From CAVPWP01 sp963709395 (GTDB lineage: Bacteria > Pseudomonadota > Alphaproteobacteria > Rhodobacterales > Rhodobacteraceae): 64,000 nt of DNA. Below are positions 47,612-56,205 of this stretch, one piece after another; the stretch's first letter is position 1; each line of letters opens with the position of its first letter. A program made the position numbers and the translations under genes. The stretch is taken from the NCBI GenBank assembly GCA_963709395.1, contig CAVPWP010000020.1, forward strand, positions 474,728 through 538,727. Reading direction: 5' to 3'. The notes under the pieces are model-generated. The model was not told the origin of the DNA and did no database searches. It saw only the letters and a program-made list of their open reading frames with translations.

Positions 47612-48652
47612 CTATCGCAACTGCTCTGCCATCAAGGCGGCGCGGTACTCGTTCTGGAACGCCAGCATCCACCCCGGATACTCCCTCGGCAGCTGTGTCA
47701 CGCTGTCCAGCGCCGCCTTGTCTTCGTCGGACAGCGTCACGTCGACGGACCCGATGTTGTCCGTAAGCTGGTCCACACGCTTGGCGCCGATGATCACGCT
47801 GGTGACGACTTTCTGATGCAAGAGCCACGCGATGGCCACCTGGGGCACGGTGCAGCCCCTTTCGGCGGCGATCCGGCGCATCACTTCGATCACGTCGTAG
47901 GCGCGCTCCTTGTCGATTGGCGGGAAGTCGAAGTTCACCCGCCGCCCTTCGGCCGTCATGCCATCGCGGTCGAACTTGCCCGACAGGAAGCCGCCGGCCA
48001 GCGGACTCCAGACCATCAATCCCACATCTTCGCTGAGAAGCATCGGCACCACCTCCCGCTCCAGATCGCGGCCGGCCAAGGTGTAGTAGGCCTGAAGCGA
48101 TACGATGGGCGCCAGCTTTCGCGCTTCTGCGATGCCCACCGCCTTCATCACTTGCCACGCCGCCCAGTTCGACAGGCCGACGTAGCGGACATGGCCCTGG
48201 CGCACCAGGGTGTCGAGCGCCTCCAGAGTTTCGACAATCGGGGTCGCCGGGTCGAAGCCGTGGATCTGGTAGAGGTCGATGTAGTCGAGTTGCAGCCGTC
48301 CCAGGCTTTGCTTGACCTGTTCCATGATATGTCCGCGAGAGGCACCCCGTCCATTAGGGCCTTCCCCCATTTGCCCGTGCACCTTGGTTGCGATGACCAG
48401 TTCCGCCCGGTTGGCGCCGATGTTGCGGATTGCCTGTCCGAGGATCTGTTCGCTTCTCCCCCCGGCATAGACATTCGCGGTATCGACAAAGTTGATGCCG
48501 GCATCCAGCGCCACCTTCAGCAGTTCGTCCGCTTCCTTCTGTTGCAACTGGCCGATCTGGCCCCACAAATCGTCTCCGCCGCCGAACGTCATGGTGCCAA
48601 GGCAAAGCTCGGAAACGAAAAGGCCGCTGTGGCCGAGGCGACGGTAGCGCAT
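47612..48652 (-). CDS. Aldo/keto reductase
   Basis: An NADPH-dependent carbonyl reductase of the AKR superfamily with a TIM-barrel fold. From ATG 48652 (MRYRRLGHSGLFVSELCLGT) it has 346 residues. The catalytic tetrad is visible: D and Y in FVDTANVYAGGRSE, K in VIATKVHG, and H in DLYQIHGFDPATP; the NADPH-binding IIGAKRVDQLTDN lies near the end. The physiological substrate is unknown. It is the first gene beyond the tRNA-Thr and reads towards it. Confidence 0.93.
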   Translation of the reverse strand: MRYRRLGHSGLFVSELCLGTMTFGGGDDLWGQIGQLQQKEADELLKVALDAGINFVDTANVYAGGRSEQILGQAIRNIGANRAELVIATKVHGQMGEGPNGRGASRGHIMEQVKQSLGRLQLDYIDLYQIHGFDPATPIVETLEALDTLVRQGHVRYVGLSNWAAWQVMKAVGIAEARKLAPIVSLQAYYTLAGRDLEREVVPMLLSEDVGLMVWSPLAGGFLSGKFDRDGMTAEGRRVNFDFPPIDKERAYDVIEVMRRIAAERGCTVPQVAIAWLLHQKVVTSVIIGAKRVDQLTDNIGSVDVTLSDEDKAALDSVTQLPREYPGWMLAFQNEYRAALMAEQLR

Positions 48653-49068
48653 GTGGGAGGTCCTTCTGCTAAGATTCCCGAGACCCGCGACAGCCAGCCC
48701 CGGAGACCATTGTAGCGGGATGAAACGGCTTTGCATCTAATCTAAGTCGGTCGCAGAGGCACTTGGTAGCGGCGGACCGGCGGGGAGCTCCTTGCCAAAA
48801 GCGCGCCAACGCTTCCCTGCGCTGTCCTGAGCAGCCTCCACTACGCTCGAAGGAATTGTGTTGCGTTATCACGCAAGCGACTGCTTGGAGCGGCTCTGTC
48901 CGGCCTTGGCCAGCCGCAATCGGCGCCACGGGGCAGGGGGGTGAGGTCCCTTCACAGGCGCCCGGAAAGAGCGGTATCGTTGTCTCGGAGAGGGCGGAGA
49001 AGGACATGGTCCGCGCCTTGAGGAAAAGATGCGCCTGTCTGACGTCAGCGCCCATCGGACAGATTTAG
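48653..49068. other. Gap between aldo/keto reductase and IS element
   Basis: About 400 bases upstream of the aldo/keto reductase. Open frames occur on both strands but none has a ribosome site, family similarity or coding texture that I can support. It presumably contains the promoter of the reductase. No repeat or RNA structure stands out. Confidence 0.5.
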
Positions 49069-49120
49069 TGGTTTGAGCAACGGAGGATTTCTGGTTCATC
49101 GAAGCCATTATGGAGCGAAG

Positions 49121-49495
49121 ATGAACAAGATATCCGGAACATCGAAAGACGCCGCTGACAAGCTGGTCAGGGGCATCAAGCGGAAGACCCGCAAACAGTA
49201 TTCTTCCGAGGAGAAGATCAGGATCGTCCTGGCTGGCCTGCGCGGCGAGGAGAGCATTTCTGCTCTGTGCCGCCGCGAGGGGATTGCCGAGAGCCTGTAC
49301 TATTCCTGGTCCAAGGAGTTCCTGGAAGCCGGGAAGGCTCGGCTTTCGGGCGACACGGCCAGGCAGGCGACGGCGCCTGAGGTGAAGGAATTGCGGTCAG
49401 AATCCGCAACCCTGAAGGAGGTGGTCGCCGAACTGACCTTGGAAAACCGCTTGCTCAAAAAAAGCATGCTCGGGGATGGGGGGTCCGAAGAATGA
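49121..49495 (+). CDS. IS3-family transposase OrfA (DNA-binding)
   Basis: A 124-residue helix-turn-helix protein: MNKISGTSKDAADKLVRGIK, then RKQYSSEEKIRIVLAGLRGE with the HTH ESISALCRREGIAESLYYSW and a C-terminal leucine-zipper-like coil (LRSESATLKEVVAELTLENR). OrfA binds the element ends and is normally fused to OrfB by frameshifting. The start at 49121 follows a purine-rich stretch; a longer in-frame start at 49073 is less likely. Confidence 0.93.
   Translation: MNKISGTSKDAADKLVRGIKRKTRKQYSSEEKIRIVLAGLRGEESISALCRREGIAESLYYSWSKEFLEAGKARLSGDTARQATAPEVKELRSESATLKEVVAELTLENRLLKKSMLGDGGSEE
49457..49464 (+). promoter_or_regulatory. Probable -1 ribosomal frameshift site (A7G)
   Basis: AAAAAAAG lies in the OrfA frame as ctc-aaa-aaa-agc. 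The -1 frame is open from here into OrfB, so slippage would yield the OrfAB transposase as in other IS3 elements. OrfB also has its own ATG, which overlaps the OrfA stop. Confidence 0.7.
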
Positions 49496-50472
49496 GATAT
49501 CCAGCATCCGAGAAGCTTGAGATCATCCGCACGGTCGAGGCGTCGCACCTGCCGACAAAGCAGACGCTGGCCATGATCGGCATTCCCAGCAGCACGTATT
49601 ACGATTGGTACGCCCGCTGGGTCGAGGGCGGGTTCGATGCCCTTGCGGATCGACCGCCGAGGCCGAGATCGGTCTGGAACCGCATCCCGGACAAAATCCG
49701 TGGGGATGTCGTCGATTTTGCGCTGGAGCATGAAGACCTGACGCCTCGGGAGCTGGCGGTCAAATACACCGACGAGAAGCGCTACTTCGTCTCGGAATCA
49801 TCGGTGTATCGCATCCTCAGCGCCGAGGATCTGATCACGGCGCCGGCTCATGTGGTGATCCGCGCGGCCGACGAGTTCCGGGACAAGACCACGCGCCCGA
49901 ACGAACTCTGGCAGACGGACTTCACCTATCTCAAGGTGATCGGCTGGGGCTGGTTCTATCTCAGCACGATCCTCGACGACTACAGCCGCTACATCATCGC
50001 GTGGAAGCTCTGCACCACGATGAAGGCAGCCGACGTCACCGATACGCTGGAACTGGCGCTGGACGCCTCGGGCTGCAGCGACGCGACCGTGGTGCACAAG
50101 CCGCGGCTGCTCAGCGACAACGGCGCGTCCTACGTCGCAGCAGATCTGGCCAAATACCTTGAGGACAGGGGTATGGATCACGTCCGCGGTGCGCCACATC
50201 ATCCCCAGACCCAGGGCAAGATCGAGCGCTGGCATCAAACCATGAAGAACCGGGTTCTGCTGGAGAACTACTTCCTGCCCGGAGATCTGGAACGGCAGAT
50301 CGGCGCCTTCGTCGACCATTACAACAACCACCGCTACCACGAGAGCCTGGCCAACCTGACACCGGCCGATGTCTATCACGGCCGAGGCGCGAAGATCCTG
50401 AAAATGAGAGAGGAGATCAAGAAGCAGACAATCCGAAAACGCCGGTTGCAGCACCAAGCCGCGGCTGCCTAA
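49492..50472 (+). CDS. IS3-family transposase OrfB (DDE catalytic domain)
   Basis: A 326-residue integrase-type catalytic subunit. A HTH-21-like region (about 45-110) is followed by the rve domain with the DDE triad: D in LWQTDFTYLKV, D in LLSDNGASYVA and E in HHPQTQGKIERWHQTMKNR. The ATG at 49492 overlaps the OrfA stop by four bases. The frame is complete. Confidence 0.95.
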   Translation: MRYPASEKLEIIRTVEASHLPTKQTLAMIGIPSSTYYDWYARWVEGGFDALADRPPRPRSVWNRIPDKIRGDVVDFALEHEDLTPRELAVKYTDEKRYFVSESSVYRILSAEDLITAPAHVVIRAADEFRDKTTRPNELWQTDFTYLKVIGWGWFYLSTILDDYSRYIIAWKLCTTMKAADVTDTLELALDASGCSDATVVHKPRLLSDNGASYVAADLAKYLEDRGMDHVRGAPHHPQTQGKIERWHQTMKNRVLLENYFLPGDLERQIGAFVDHYNNHRYHESLANLTPADVYHGRGAKILKMREEIKKQTIRKRRLQHQAAAA

Positions 50473-50517
50473 ACTCAAACAGAAACCGAACCAGAGCCTC
50501 CGTTACGAAACAGCCCA

Positions 50518-51170
50518 AGCTCTCCGAAAAACTCTGAAGACGGACAGTGCAGATCCATGCCCGGACGCAGACGAGACCGGTGCGCGCTGGTCGCAGTCGA
50601 TGTTGGCTCTCCGGTCTGTGAACTGTTGCGGGAGCCGCCATGAATTGGAATGAGCCAAAGTGGTGACGTAAAGCAGAGCTCGCTTCGTCCGCAGACAGTG
50701 ATTTCGACCTCAGCCCAATTTCGCATGCGCAGCGAAAGTCCGGTTCGGTTAAGCTGCATTGCGGCATCGTCTGCACCGATGAATGGCTGGTATGGGCCGA
50801 CTCTTCGCCTTCATGAGCCGGTCGGAGAAGCGGTCGCGGCGGCGCGGCGTTTGCCTGCCTGATGGACGGCGTCCGGACCTTCTCTGCCGGCAGCACGAAG
50901 GTCCGCTCATTCTCTCTGGCTTCAGGAGGCGTCAGCCCCGGAGCCACGCGGTCTCTCTCAACTGATCGCAGCGTGAAACAGATCTTCAGATTGGCGAGGA
51001 AGACTTCGATCTCGACCTCCATCTTTCAGGTGAAAGACCAAGTGGTTGAGCATGGGGCAAATTGAAGTAATTCAAATCATGCACTTACCGATCAGCGCGC
51101 TTGCCAGGGCAAGTATTCTGATCACCGTCTGGGGGATCAGACCAATCTCCGTTCTGTTCAGACAAAGGAG
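50518..51170. other. Non-coding or relic sequence with a dispersed motif
   Basis: About 650 bases right of the IS. Long frames exist on the minus strand but overlap the IS end and have no recognisable family. The motif CGAAAGTCCGGTTCGG at 50733-50748 recurs almost exactly at 63460-63475 and loosely at 63900-63915, suggesting shared relic sequence. No RNA gene was recognised. Confidence 0.45.
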
Positions 51171-51176
51171 ATGACG

Positions 51177-51935
51177 ATGCCGAGACAGTACGGGCCCAAA
51201 GGCTGGAGTGCACGTAAGGAAGGCAAGGATTTTGCTTCCAATTTTCTTCATGACCTTCAAGGAGTGACGACGGAAGTGACTTGGGGCGACGAACTGTGGG
51301 ATCGTCTTGGCGAAGCTCCTCACGCGGACCAGGTGTGGAGCTACGTGTTTCCGATGCTGTTATCTGTTGCGGTGCGGCGGCCCGAAGACATGGGCTTTGG
51401 AGCAGGCTACTCTGTGGCCACCCTTTGTGAGGTGCTTTCACACATTTTCGGTGCAGCCATCGAGCGCGTGGTATTGCCTCCGCCGCAATATCATCCAATG
51501 CGAAGCGCTCACGAAGGAGCCGCAGCCGCGCCGGTTGAGGCGCATCTTGAAGCGCAGCTGTCAGGGCCTGGTCCATCAGAACACGGGATGCACGAGGAAA
51601 CCGTCCGGGTTTCAGGTGTGTTCGATCTGCTTACTCCGGGACCACAAGCGTGCTCCGGATTAAAGCCTGTCGCTGTAGCTCCAGATCTTTTCGCACTGAA
51701 GACATCCAGGAGCGGGCTCACTACCGTCGCGGGGTTTGTCGGAACAGACCATGTCTGTTCAATCACCTACTTCCCACGGCACAATATTTTGGTTGATGTG
51801 GATTTACGAGGATCTCTTTCGAACAAGACTTCTCTACGCTGCCCTGTTCTTCCTGAACGCGGTCGGGATCGCGGCCAGAGGATCGATTTCGAGTGGTTCT
51901 CTCGAACTGGTACTCAATTGGCGGCACTATCATAA
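51177..51935 (+). CDS. Hypothetical protein, possibly a decayed frame
   Basis: ATG 51177 is preceded by AAAGGAG with a six-base spacer, an excellent ribosome site. The 252-residue product begins MPRQYGPKGWSARKEGKDFA, and its first 110 residues look protein-like (VWSYVFPMLLSVAVRRPEDM). From about residue 115 it becomes irregular, and other frames are open too, so the gene may be fused to foreign sequence or truncated. No family is recognised. From its end to 52189 I see no further feature. Confidence 0.4.
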   Translation: MPRQYGPKGWSARKEGKDFASNFLHDLQGVTTEVTWGDELWDRLGEAPHADQVWSYVFPMLLSVAVRRPEDMGFGAGYSVATLCEVLSHIFGAAIERVVLPPPQYHPMRSAHEGAAAAPVEAHLEAQLSGPGPSEHGMHEETVRVSGVFDLLTPGPQACSGLKPVAVAPDLFALKTSRSGLTTVAGFVGTDHVCSITYFPRHNILVDVDLRGSLSNKTSLRCPVLPERGRDRGQRIDFEWFSRTGTQLAALS

Positions 51936-52189
51936 CGAAATAGCTGACCGTCGTGTCTGCGCGTCCGTCTTCGAGTGTCCGTACGAGTTTGCCGATTGGT
52001 GCGCTCAGCAGATCAGTCGCCGTCAGTCTGCCGCCCCGTCTCTCAAGCATTCGCATTCATAGGGACGTCTTAGGTGGTTGGAGATATCTCCTTAGTGGTC
52101 ACCGCTCTTGTTACGTCCTCAACCTGAAACGCCGGGACGAACAAACCCGATCAAGGGCTATACTCTATACAGACTTGCGGCGGCTTAAC

Positions 52190-52924
52190 TCACCCGGATT
52201 CGGCTGCGCTCACTCGGCGACGCTCGCGGGCGACAGCGATCGCGTCGCTCTGTGCGCTGAGGATCAAATGTTCCATCGTCTTACGAGACTCCTTTGCGTC
52301 CCTGGCCACGATGGCTCTTAGGACGGCTGCATGTTGGGGGAGCGAGTGTGGTAGTCCGCCGGGCCTGCGCACCGAGAGTCTGACAGTTGCGCGCAGTGCC
52401 GTCTCGCTTACGCTGGCGAGGGCAGACATAAAACGATTGTTAGTCGCGTGGATAACAGCTTTGTGGAAGGCGACGTCAGCCTCGAGCGCCCCCTCAAGCG
52501 AAGTTGCTTCCTCCATCGCCTGATACGCGGCTGCGATTTCTGCGACTTGCTCCCGTGACGCCATATCCGCCGCCAAGGCGGCCGCCTCCGACTCAATCAT
52601 GCGACGAACGTCGAAGAGCTCCACAAGTGCGCCTTCGAGGTCGCCGCCGGAGAAGAGCCAACCCAGCACCTCGGGGTCCAATAGGCTCCAGTCTGCCGGT
52701 GGCCGTACTGTGGTGCCTACCTTGGGTCTCGGTGTCACCATTCCCTTGGCAGCGAGAATCTTGATGCCTTCGCGCAATGTGGTCCGGCTGACTCCCATAC
52801 GTTCAAGCAATACAGCTTCCGTCGGCAGCTGGTCTCCGGGCAAAAGAGCGCCTGAGAGGATATCGAAGGCCAATGACTCAGCAATGCGCGCTGGTCTTCC
52901 GCCCGATTGTTCCTCAAATCTCAC
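52190..52924 (-). CDS. GntR-family (FadR/FCD subgroup) transcriptional regulator
   Basis: The 244-residue protein has a winged helix-turn-helix (about 20-75: GDQLPTEAVLLERMGVSRTT, then LREGIKILAAKGMVTPRP) and a C-terminal FCD ligand domain with VRRMIESEAAALAAD and the metal-ligand histidine of DVAFHKAVIHATNN. FCD regulators usually bind sugar acids or related carboxylates. The GTG start at 52924 overlaps the permease stop as GTGA; the in-frame extension upstream is antisense to nothing known but poorly conserved. It is the last gene of the leftward transport operon, and the palindrome at 56.14 kb is its likely operator. Confidence 0.9.
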   Translation of the reverse strand: MRFEEQSGGRPARIAESLAFDILSGALLPGDQLPTEAVLLERMGVSRTTLREGIKILAAKGMVTPRPKVGTTVRPPADWSLLDPEVLGWLFSGGDLEGALVELFDVRRMIESEAAALAADMASREQVAEIAAAYQAMEEATSLEGALEADVAFHKAVIHATNNRFMSALASVSETALRATVRLSVRRPGGLPHSLPQHAAVLRAIVARDAKESRKTMEHLILSAQSDAIAVARERRRVSAAESG

Positions 52925-53748
52925 TTTACCGCCCCCATGGTAAGTCCACGCAGAAGTTGCCGTCCGAATAGGAAGAGAATCAGCAAAACGGGCGCCAGCA
53001 TCAGCATGGCGCCAGCAGAGAGCGAACCCCAGTCGATCTGTTGATAGCCGATGAAGGAATAAAGGCCGAGTGGTACCGTCCGCACGGTTGAGCCGGCCAG
53101 CACAAGCGAAAACAGGAACTCGTTCCAAGAGAAGAGGAAGCACAGGATGGCCACGGCGGCAATGCCGGGCATGGCCACCGGTATCACCACCTCACGGAAT
53201 GCCCTAAATCGGGTCGCCCCATCCATCATCGCCGCTTCCTCGAGTTCAGGGGGAAGGTCTTCAAAAAAACCCTTCATCAGCCACACCGCGATCGACAGGT
53301 TGAGTGCGACGTGGGCCACGATCAAGCCAATCCGGCTGTCGACAAGTCCGGTTTCGACATAGAGCACATAGAAGGGGATGAGTACCGCGACCGGTGGCGT
53401 CATGCGAGTAGAAAGGACCCAAAATCCAAAATCGGCCGACCCGCCGAAGCGATAGCGGCCGAGCGCGTAGGCGGCCGGCACGCCAACAGCGAGTACGAGT
53501 GCGGTAGATCCGAGAGCGACGACAAGGCTGTCGGTAAAGTAGCCCCATATTGCCGCATCCGTGACTACCGCACGGTAGTTGTCGAGAATCGGTCGAAAGA
53601 TAAAGGTTGGATTGCGCGACGCCGCCTCGACAGGCGTCTTCAGCGACATGGTTGCGAGCCACCAGATAGGAAACAAGCACCAGAGAGCAAAGAACGTGAG
53701 CGCCGCTCGGCGCATCACGGTAAAGAGTGATCGTTGCAAGCGCCTCAC
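52921..53748 (-). CDS. Carbohydrate ABC transporter permease (MalG type)
   Basis: A 275-residue inner-membrane permease with about six membrane helices. The ATPase-docking EAA loop is EEAAMMDGATRFRAFREVVI followed by PVAMPG, near 180-206. The N-terminus FFALWCLFPIWWLATMSLKT and the C-terminal LLRGLTMGAVK are typical of MalG/UgpE-type components. Its start overlaps the first permease gene by four bases. Confidence 0.94.
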   Translation of the reverse strand: MRRLQRSLFTVMRRAALTFFALWCLFPIWWLATMSLKTPVEAASRNPTFIFRPILDNYRAVVTDAAIWGYFTDSLVVALGSTALVLAVGVPAAYALGRYRFGGSADFGFWVLSTRMTPPVAVLIPFYVLYVETGLVDSRIGLIVAHVALNLSIAVWLMKGFFEDLPPELEEAAMMDGATRFRAFREVVIPVAMPGIAAVAILCFLFSWNEFLFSLVLAGSTVRTVPLGLYSFIGYQQIDWGSLSAGAMLMLAPVLLILFLFGRQLLRGLTMGAVK

Positions 53749-54647
53749 AGCAGCGCTCTGGGTCGAAAGAAGCCGGTTCGGCGAAGGAACACCTGGGCTG
53801 CAACGATCGTTATCACCAGCATCGCGATAGCTATTGCTGCGGCGTAGCCGATCGATAGGAACTCGATTCCTTGCTTGTAGGCGAGCAGATTAAGCGTACG
53901 CGTTGCCACTCCAGGCCCTCCGCCGGTTAGAACGAAGATGATGTCGAAGGTCTTGAAGGCGTCGATGGCTCGGAACACCACTGCCACGGTGAGATAGGGT
54001 GCAAGCATTGGCAAAGTGTGATCCCAAAAGACCCGCCAAGGCCCAGCACCGTCGACTTCGGCCGCCTCGAGTGGCTCAGTGTCGAGCGAAGAGAGACCTC
54101 CCACCGCAATTAGAAGCATGAAGGGTGTCCACTGCCAACAGTCCACAACGAGGAGCGAAACAAAGGCCATTGTTGGTGTGCCGAGCCAGTCGACCGGCGG
54201 GAGGCCGATATCCCTGAGAATCGCGTTCAGTACTCCGATGGAGGGGTGAAACATCATCCGGAAGGTGAATATCGCCGCCACTGGCGTCACCGCCATCGGC
54301 AGTAGGAAGGCGAGGCGCCATGCCCACGCCGCGCGTGTTTCGTGGTGCAGTAAAAGGGCGAGCCCGACACCGAGCACGAGCTGGATGACAACGGCAAGAA
54401 AAGTGAAGGCCGCCGTGATTCTTGCCGCCTTCCAGACCTCCGGTGAGGCGAACAGCGTGCGGTAATTGCCCAACCCCACGAACGTCGTCTGGCCAGGGCG
54501 GGTGAGAGAGTGGTCGGTCAGACTGATGGCGAGTGCCCATAGGAAGGGCACCAGCGTCACTGCGAGGAGTAGAATCGTCGCGGGCGCGAGCAGCAGCAGA
54601 ATGAAGCGGCGTCGCTCGGCATAGACAGTAAGGGAGTTGGCGAACAT
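53745..54647 (-). CDS. Carbohydrate ABC transporter permease (MalF/UgpA type)
   Basis: A 300-residue inner-membrane permease. The N-terminus FILLLLAPATILLLAVTLVP is the first helix; the EAA loop reads EAAEVDGAGPWRVFWDHTLP near 205-224, and FKTFDIIFVLTGGGPGVATR is a family hallmark. ATG 54647 follows GGAGGG. It lies 54 bases downstream of the binding-protein gene. Confidence 0.94.
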   Translation of the reverse strand: MFANSLTVYAERRRFILLLLAPATILLLAVTLVPFLWALAISLTDHSLTRPGQTTFVGLGNYRTLFASPEVWKAARITAAFTFLAVVIQLVLGVGLALLLHHETRAAWAWRLAFLLPMAVTPVAAIFTFRMMFHPSIGVLNAILRDIGLPPVDWLGTPTMAFVSLLVVDCWQWTPFMLLIAVGGLSSLDTEPLEAAEVDGAGPWRVFWDHTLPMLAPYLTVAVVFRAIDAFKTFDIIFVLTGGGPGVATRTLNLLAYKQGIEFLSIGYAAAIAIAMLVITIVAAQVFLRRTGFFRPRALL

Positions 54648-54701
54648 CAAGTCCCTCCTCGGCGTCGGCGGGAGAGGGCGGCGCCCCCTCCCTCGAGCAG
54701 A

Positions 54702-56066
54702 TCACCCAGCGAGGATCGATGCGACCTTGGCATCAGCGGACGCCATCGCAGAGGCCGCGTCGGAGGCGCCCGTCACTACTTCGTTGACCGCGATCCCGAC
54801 AGCGTCGAGGATCTCGGGGCCGCGGGGATGGAACCAAGCCGCCTTGAAGAGGTCACCATCGGCTGCTTGTAGGTTGGTGAGAGCCGCCTCGGCCGCCTGA
54901 GTGCCGAAGCGGTCCCGGAAAGCAACCGAACTCCAGGCCGAGGAACGTGTCGTTGCAAGACCTGATGCGGCCGCCTGCGCTGACGTACCCTTGGAAGTCG
55001 CCCAGACAAGAAAGAGAAAGGCCGCAGTCTTCTGCGTTGAAGCAGCGTTGATGCCAGCCATCCAATGCCACATGTTCGGCTTGGCGGGTAGGGACCCCGC
55101 TGCAGGCAACGCCCCGAAGACGGCTATGTCGGCCACAAGGCTTTTTTCCGGGTCCCTGATGTCAGGGGCGAAATTCGAACTGTCTGAACCGATTGCAACT
55201 ACACCCTGCTGGAAGTCGTTCAGGCACTCCATCCAGTGGTAATTGCCGATACCCAGCGGCCCGCTCTCGCGCAACAGGCGTCCATAGGTCTCTACACCAG
55301 CGATACTTTCCGGCTCTGCGAGGCCCGAGCCGCCCTCAAGCGTGACAATGCTGCCTCCATAACTGAAGATGAAACCGGCGGCGGTCCAGGGAGCGGCATC
55401 GCCAGTGGCCTTTGCGCGCATCGCGATCCCCGCCATACCGTCTGTGTTGACTGCTGCCGCGGTGGCGATCAATTCGTCCATACTGGCCGGAGGCGCGAAG
55501 CCTGCTGCCTCGAGGGCGGCGCCATTGTAGAACATCGTTTGCGCTTCGGCCGTGATCGCCATACCGTAACTCAGGCCGTCGCTCCAGACCTGGAAGGACC
55601 GTGCCGACGAGAATACGTCATCATAGTCATACCAAGCTGCATCGAAGAGTGCAGAGTTAGCCAGATGCGTATCAAGTGGTTCGAGCCAGCCTGCCGAGAT
55701 CGCCTGGCCGAGCGACCAGATCATGAAGACATCCGGGACGGCGCTGCCGCCGGCAAGTTTCACGGGCATCGACGCCACGTATTCAGATTCGGATTGCTTT
55801 TCGACGATCACATTAATGCCGGTCAGTTCGGTGAACTCCGGTATCAGGGGTTCGATCGCGTTCATCCAAGGGTGCTGAAGGCCGGCCAGCACGATTGTCG
55901 CGCCTTCGGCTTGCCGCCAGTCAATCCCGGACTCCTGTGCGCGAAGTGGAAGTCCGCCCGCAGAGAGCAGGCCTGCGCCAACAAGCGTCGTTCCGGTCCG
56001 GAGAACACTGCGTCGGGTAATCGGTCGCCAAAGGCCGGTCTGGTCAGTACCTTTATGGGTCGTCAT
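54702..56066 (-). CDS. Extracellular solute-binding protein, Tat-exported (ABC carbohydrate type)
   Basis: A family 1 periplasmic binding protein, 454 residues from ATG 56066, preceded by GGAGGAAAGAGG. The N-terminus contains a twin-arginine signal (TRRSVLRTGTTLVGAGLLSA), with cleavage expected after LRAQ near residue 45. The mature part shows the usual cluster 1 features (VPDVFMIWSLGQAISAGWLE and LSYGMAITAEAQTMFYNGAA). The ligand is not evident; the linked enzymes point to a sugar acid or a sugar oxidised to one. Confidence 0.92.
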   Translation of the reverse strand: MTTHKGTDQTGLWRPITRRSVLRTGTTLVGAGLLSAGGLPLRAQESGIDWRQAEGATIVLAGLQHPWMNAIEPLIPEFTELTGINVIVEKQSESEYVASMPVKLAGGSAVPDVFMIWSLGQAISAGWLEPLDTHLANSALFDAAWYDYDDVFSSARSFQVWSDGLSYGMAITAEAQTMFYNGAALEAAGFAPPASMDELIATAAAVNTDGMAGIAMRAKATGDAAPWTAAGFIFSYGGSIVTLEGGSGLAEPESIAGVETYGRLLRESGPLGIGNYHWMECLNDFQQGVVAIGSDSSNFAPDIRDPEKSLVADIAVFGALPAAGSLPAKPNMWHWMAGINAASTQKTAAFLFLVWATSKGTSAQAAASGLATTRSSAWSSVAFRDRFGTQAAEAALTNLQAADGDLFKAAWFHPRGPEILDAVGIAVNEVVTGASDAASAMASADAKVASILAG

Positions 56067-56127
56067 CCTCTTTCCTCCCCCGGCCAGAGCTTTGGCTGAC
56101 GCGCGACCGGAAACGCGCCAACTATTG

Positions 56128-56154
56128 ACAATGATCATACCATAAGATCATTGT
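56128..56154. promoter_or_regulatory. Operator palindrome in the divergent promoter region
   Basis: ACAATGATC (56128-56136), nine bases, GATCATTGT (56146-56154): a perfect nine-base inverted repeat. It overlaps the promoter elements of both divergent operons and is the likely binding site of the FadR-type regulator encoded at 52.2 kb. Confidence 0.7.
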
Positions 56155-56162
56155 GCGTCAAT
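56135..56162 (-). promoter_or_regulatory. Promoter of the leftward transport operon
   Basis: On the minus strand, TTGACG (56162-56157), 16 bases, TATGAT (56140-56135), about 70 bases before the binding-protein start. On the plus strand a second -35-like TTGACA lies at 56125-56130 and could serve the rightward operon with a weak -10 at 56148-56153. Confidence 0.55.
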
Positions 56163-56205
56163 GGTCTGCGGAATTCGAAGTCCGCTGGGAGGACGGAGGT
56201 CCGGC

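Larger units (their letters stand above)
49069..50517 (+). mobile_element. IS3-family insertion sequence (approximate ends)
   Basis: Two overlapping frames, OrfA and OrfB, form a classical IS3-type transposase. Imperfect inverted ends are seen: AACGGAGGATTTCTGGTTC near 49079-49097 on the left, and the complementary GAACCAGAGCCTCCGTTA near 50487-50504 on the right. The outer limits 49069 (TG) and 50517 (CA) are estimates; no convincing target-site duplication was found. The element looks intact and possibly active. Confidence 0.8.

Noticed and set aside
50417..51022. 201-codon leftward frame running into the IS end
   Set aside because: No family, no ribosome site, and it overlaps the transposase 3' end; treated as relic sequence.
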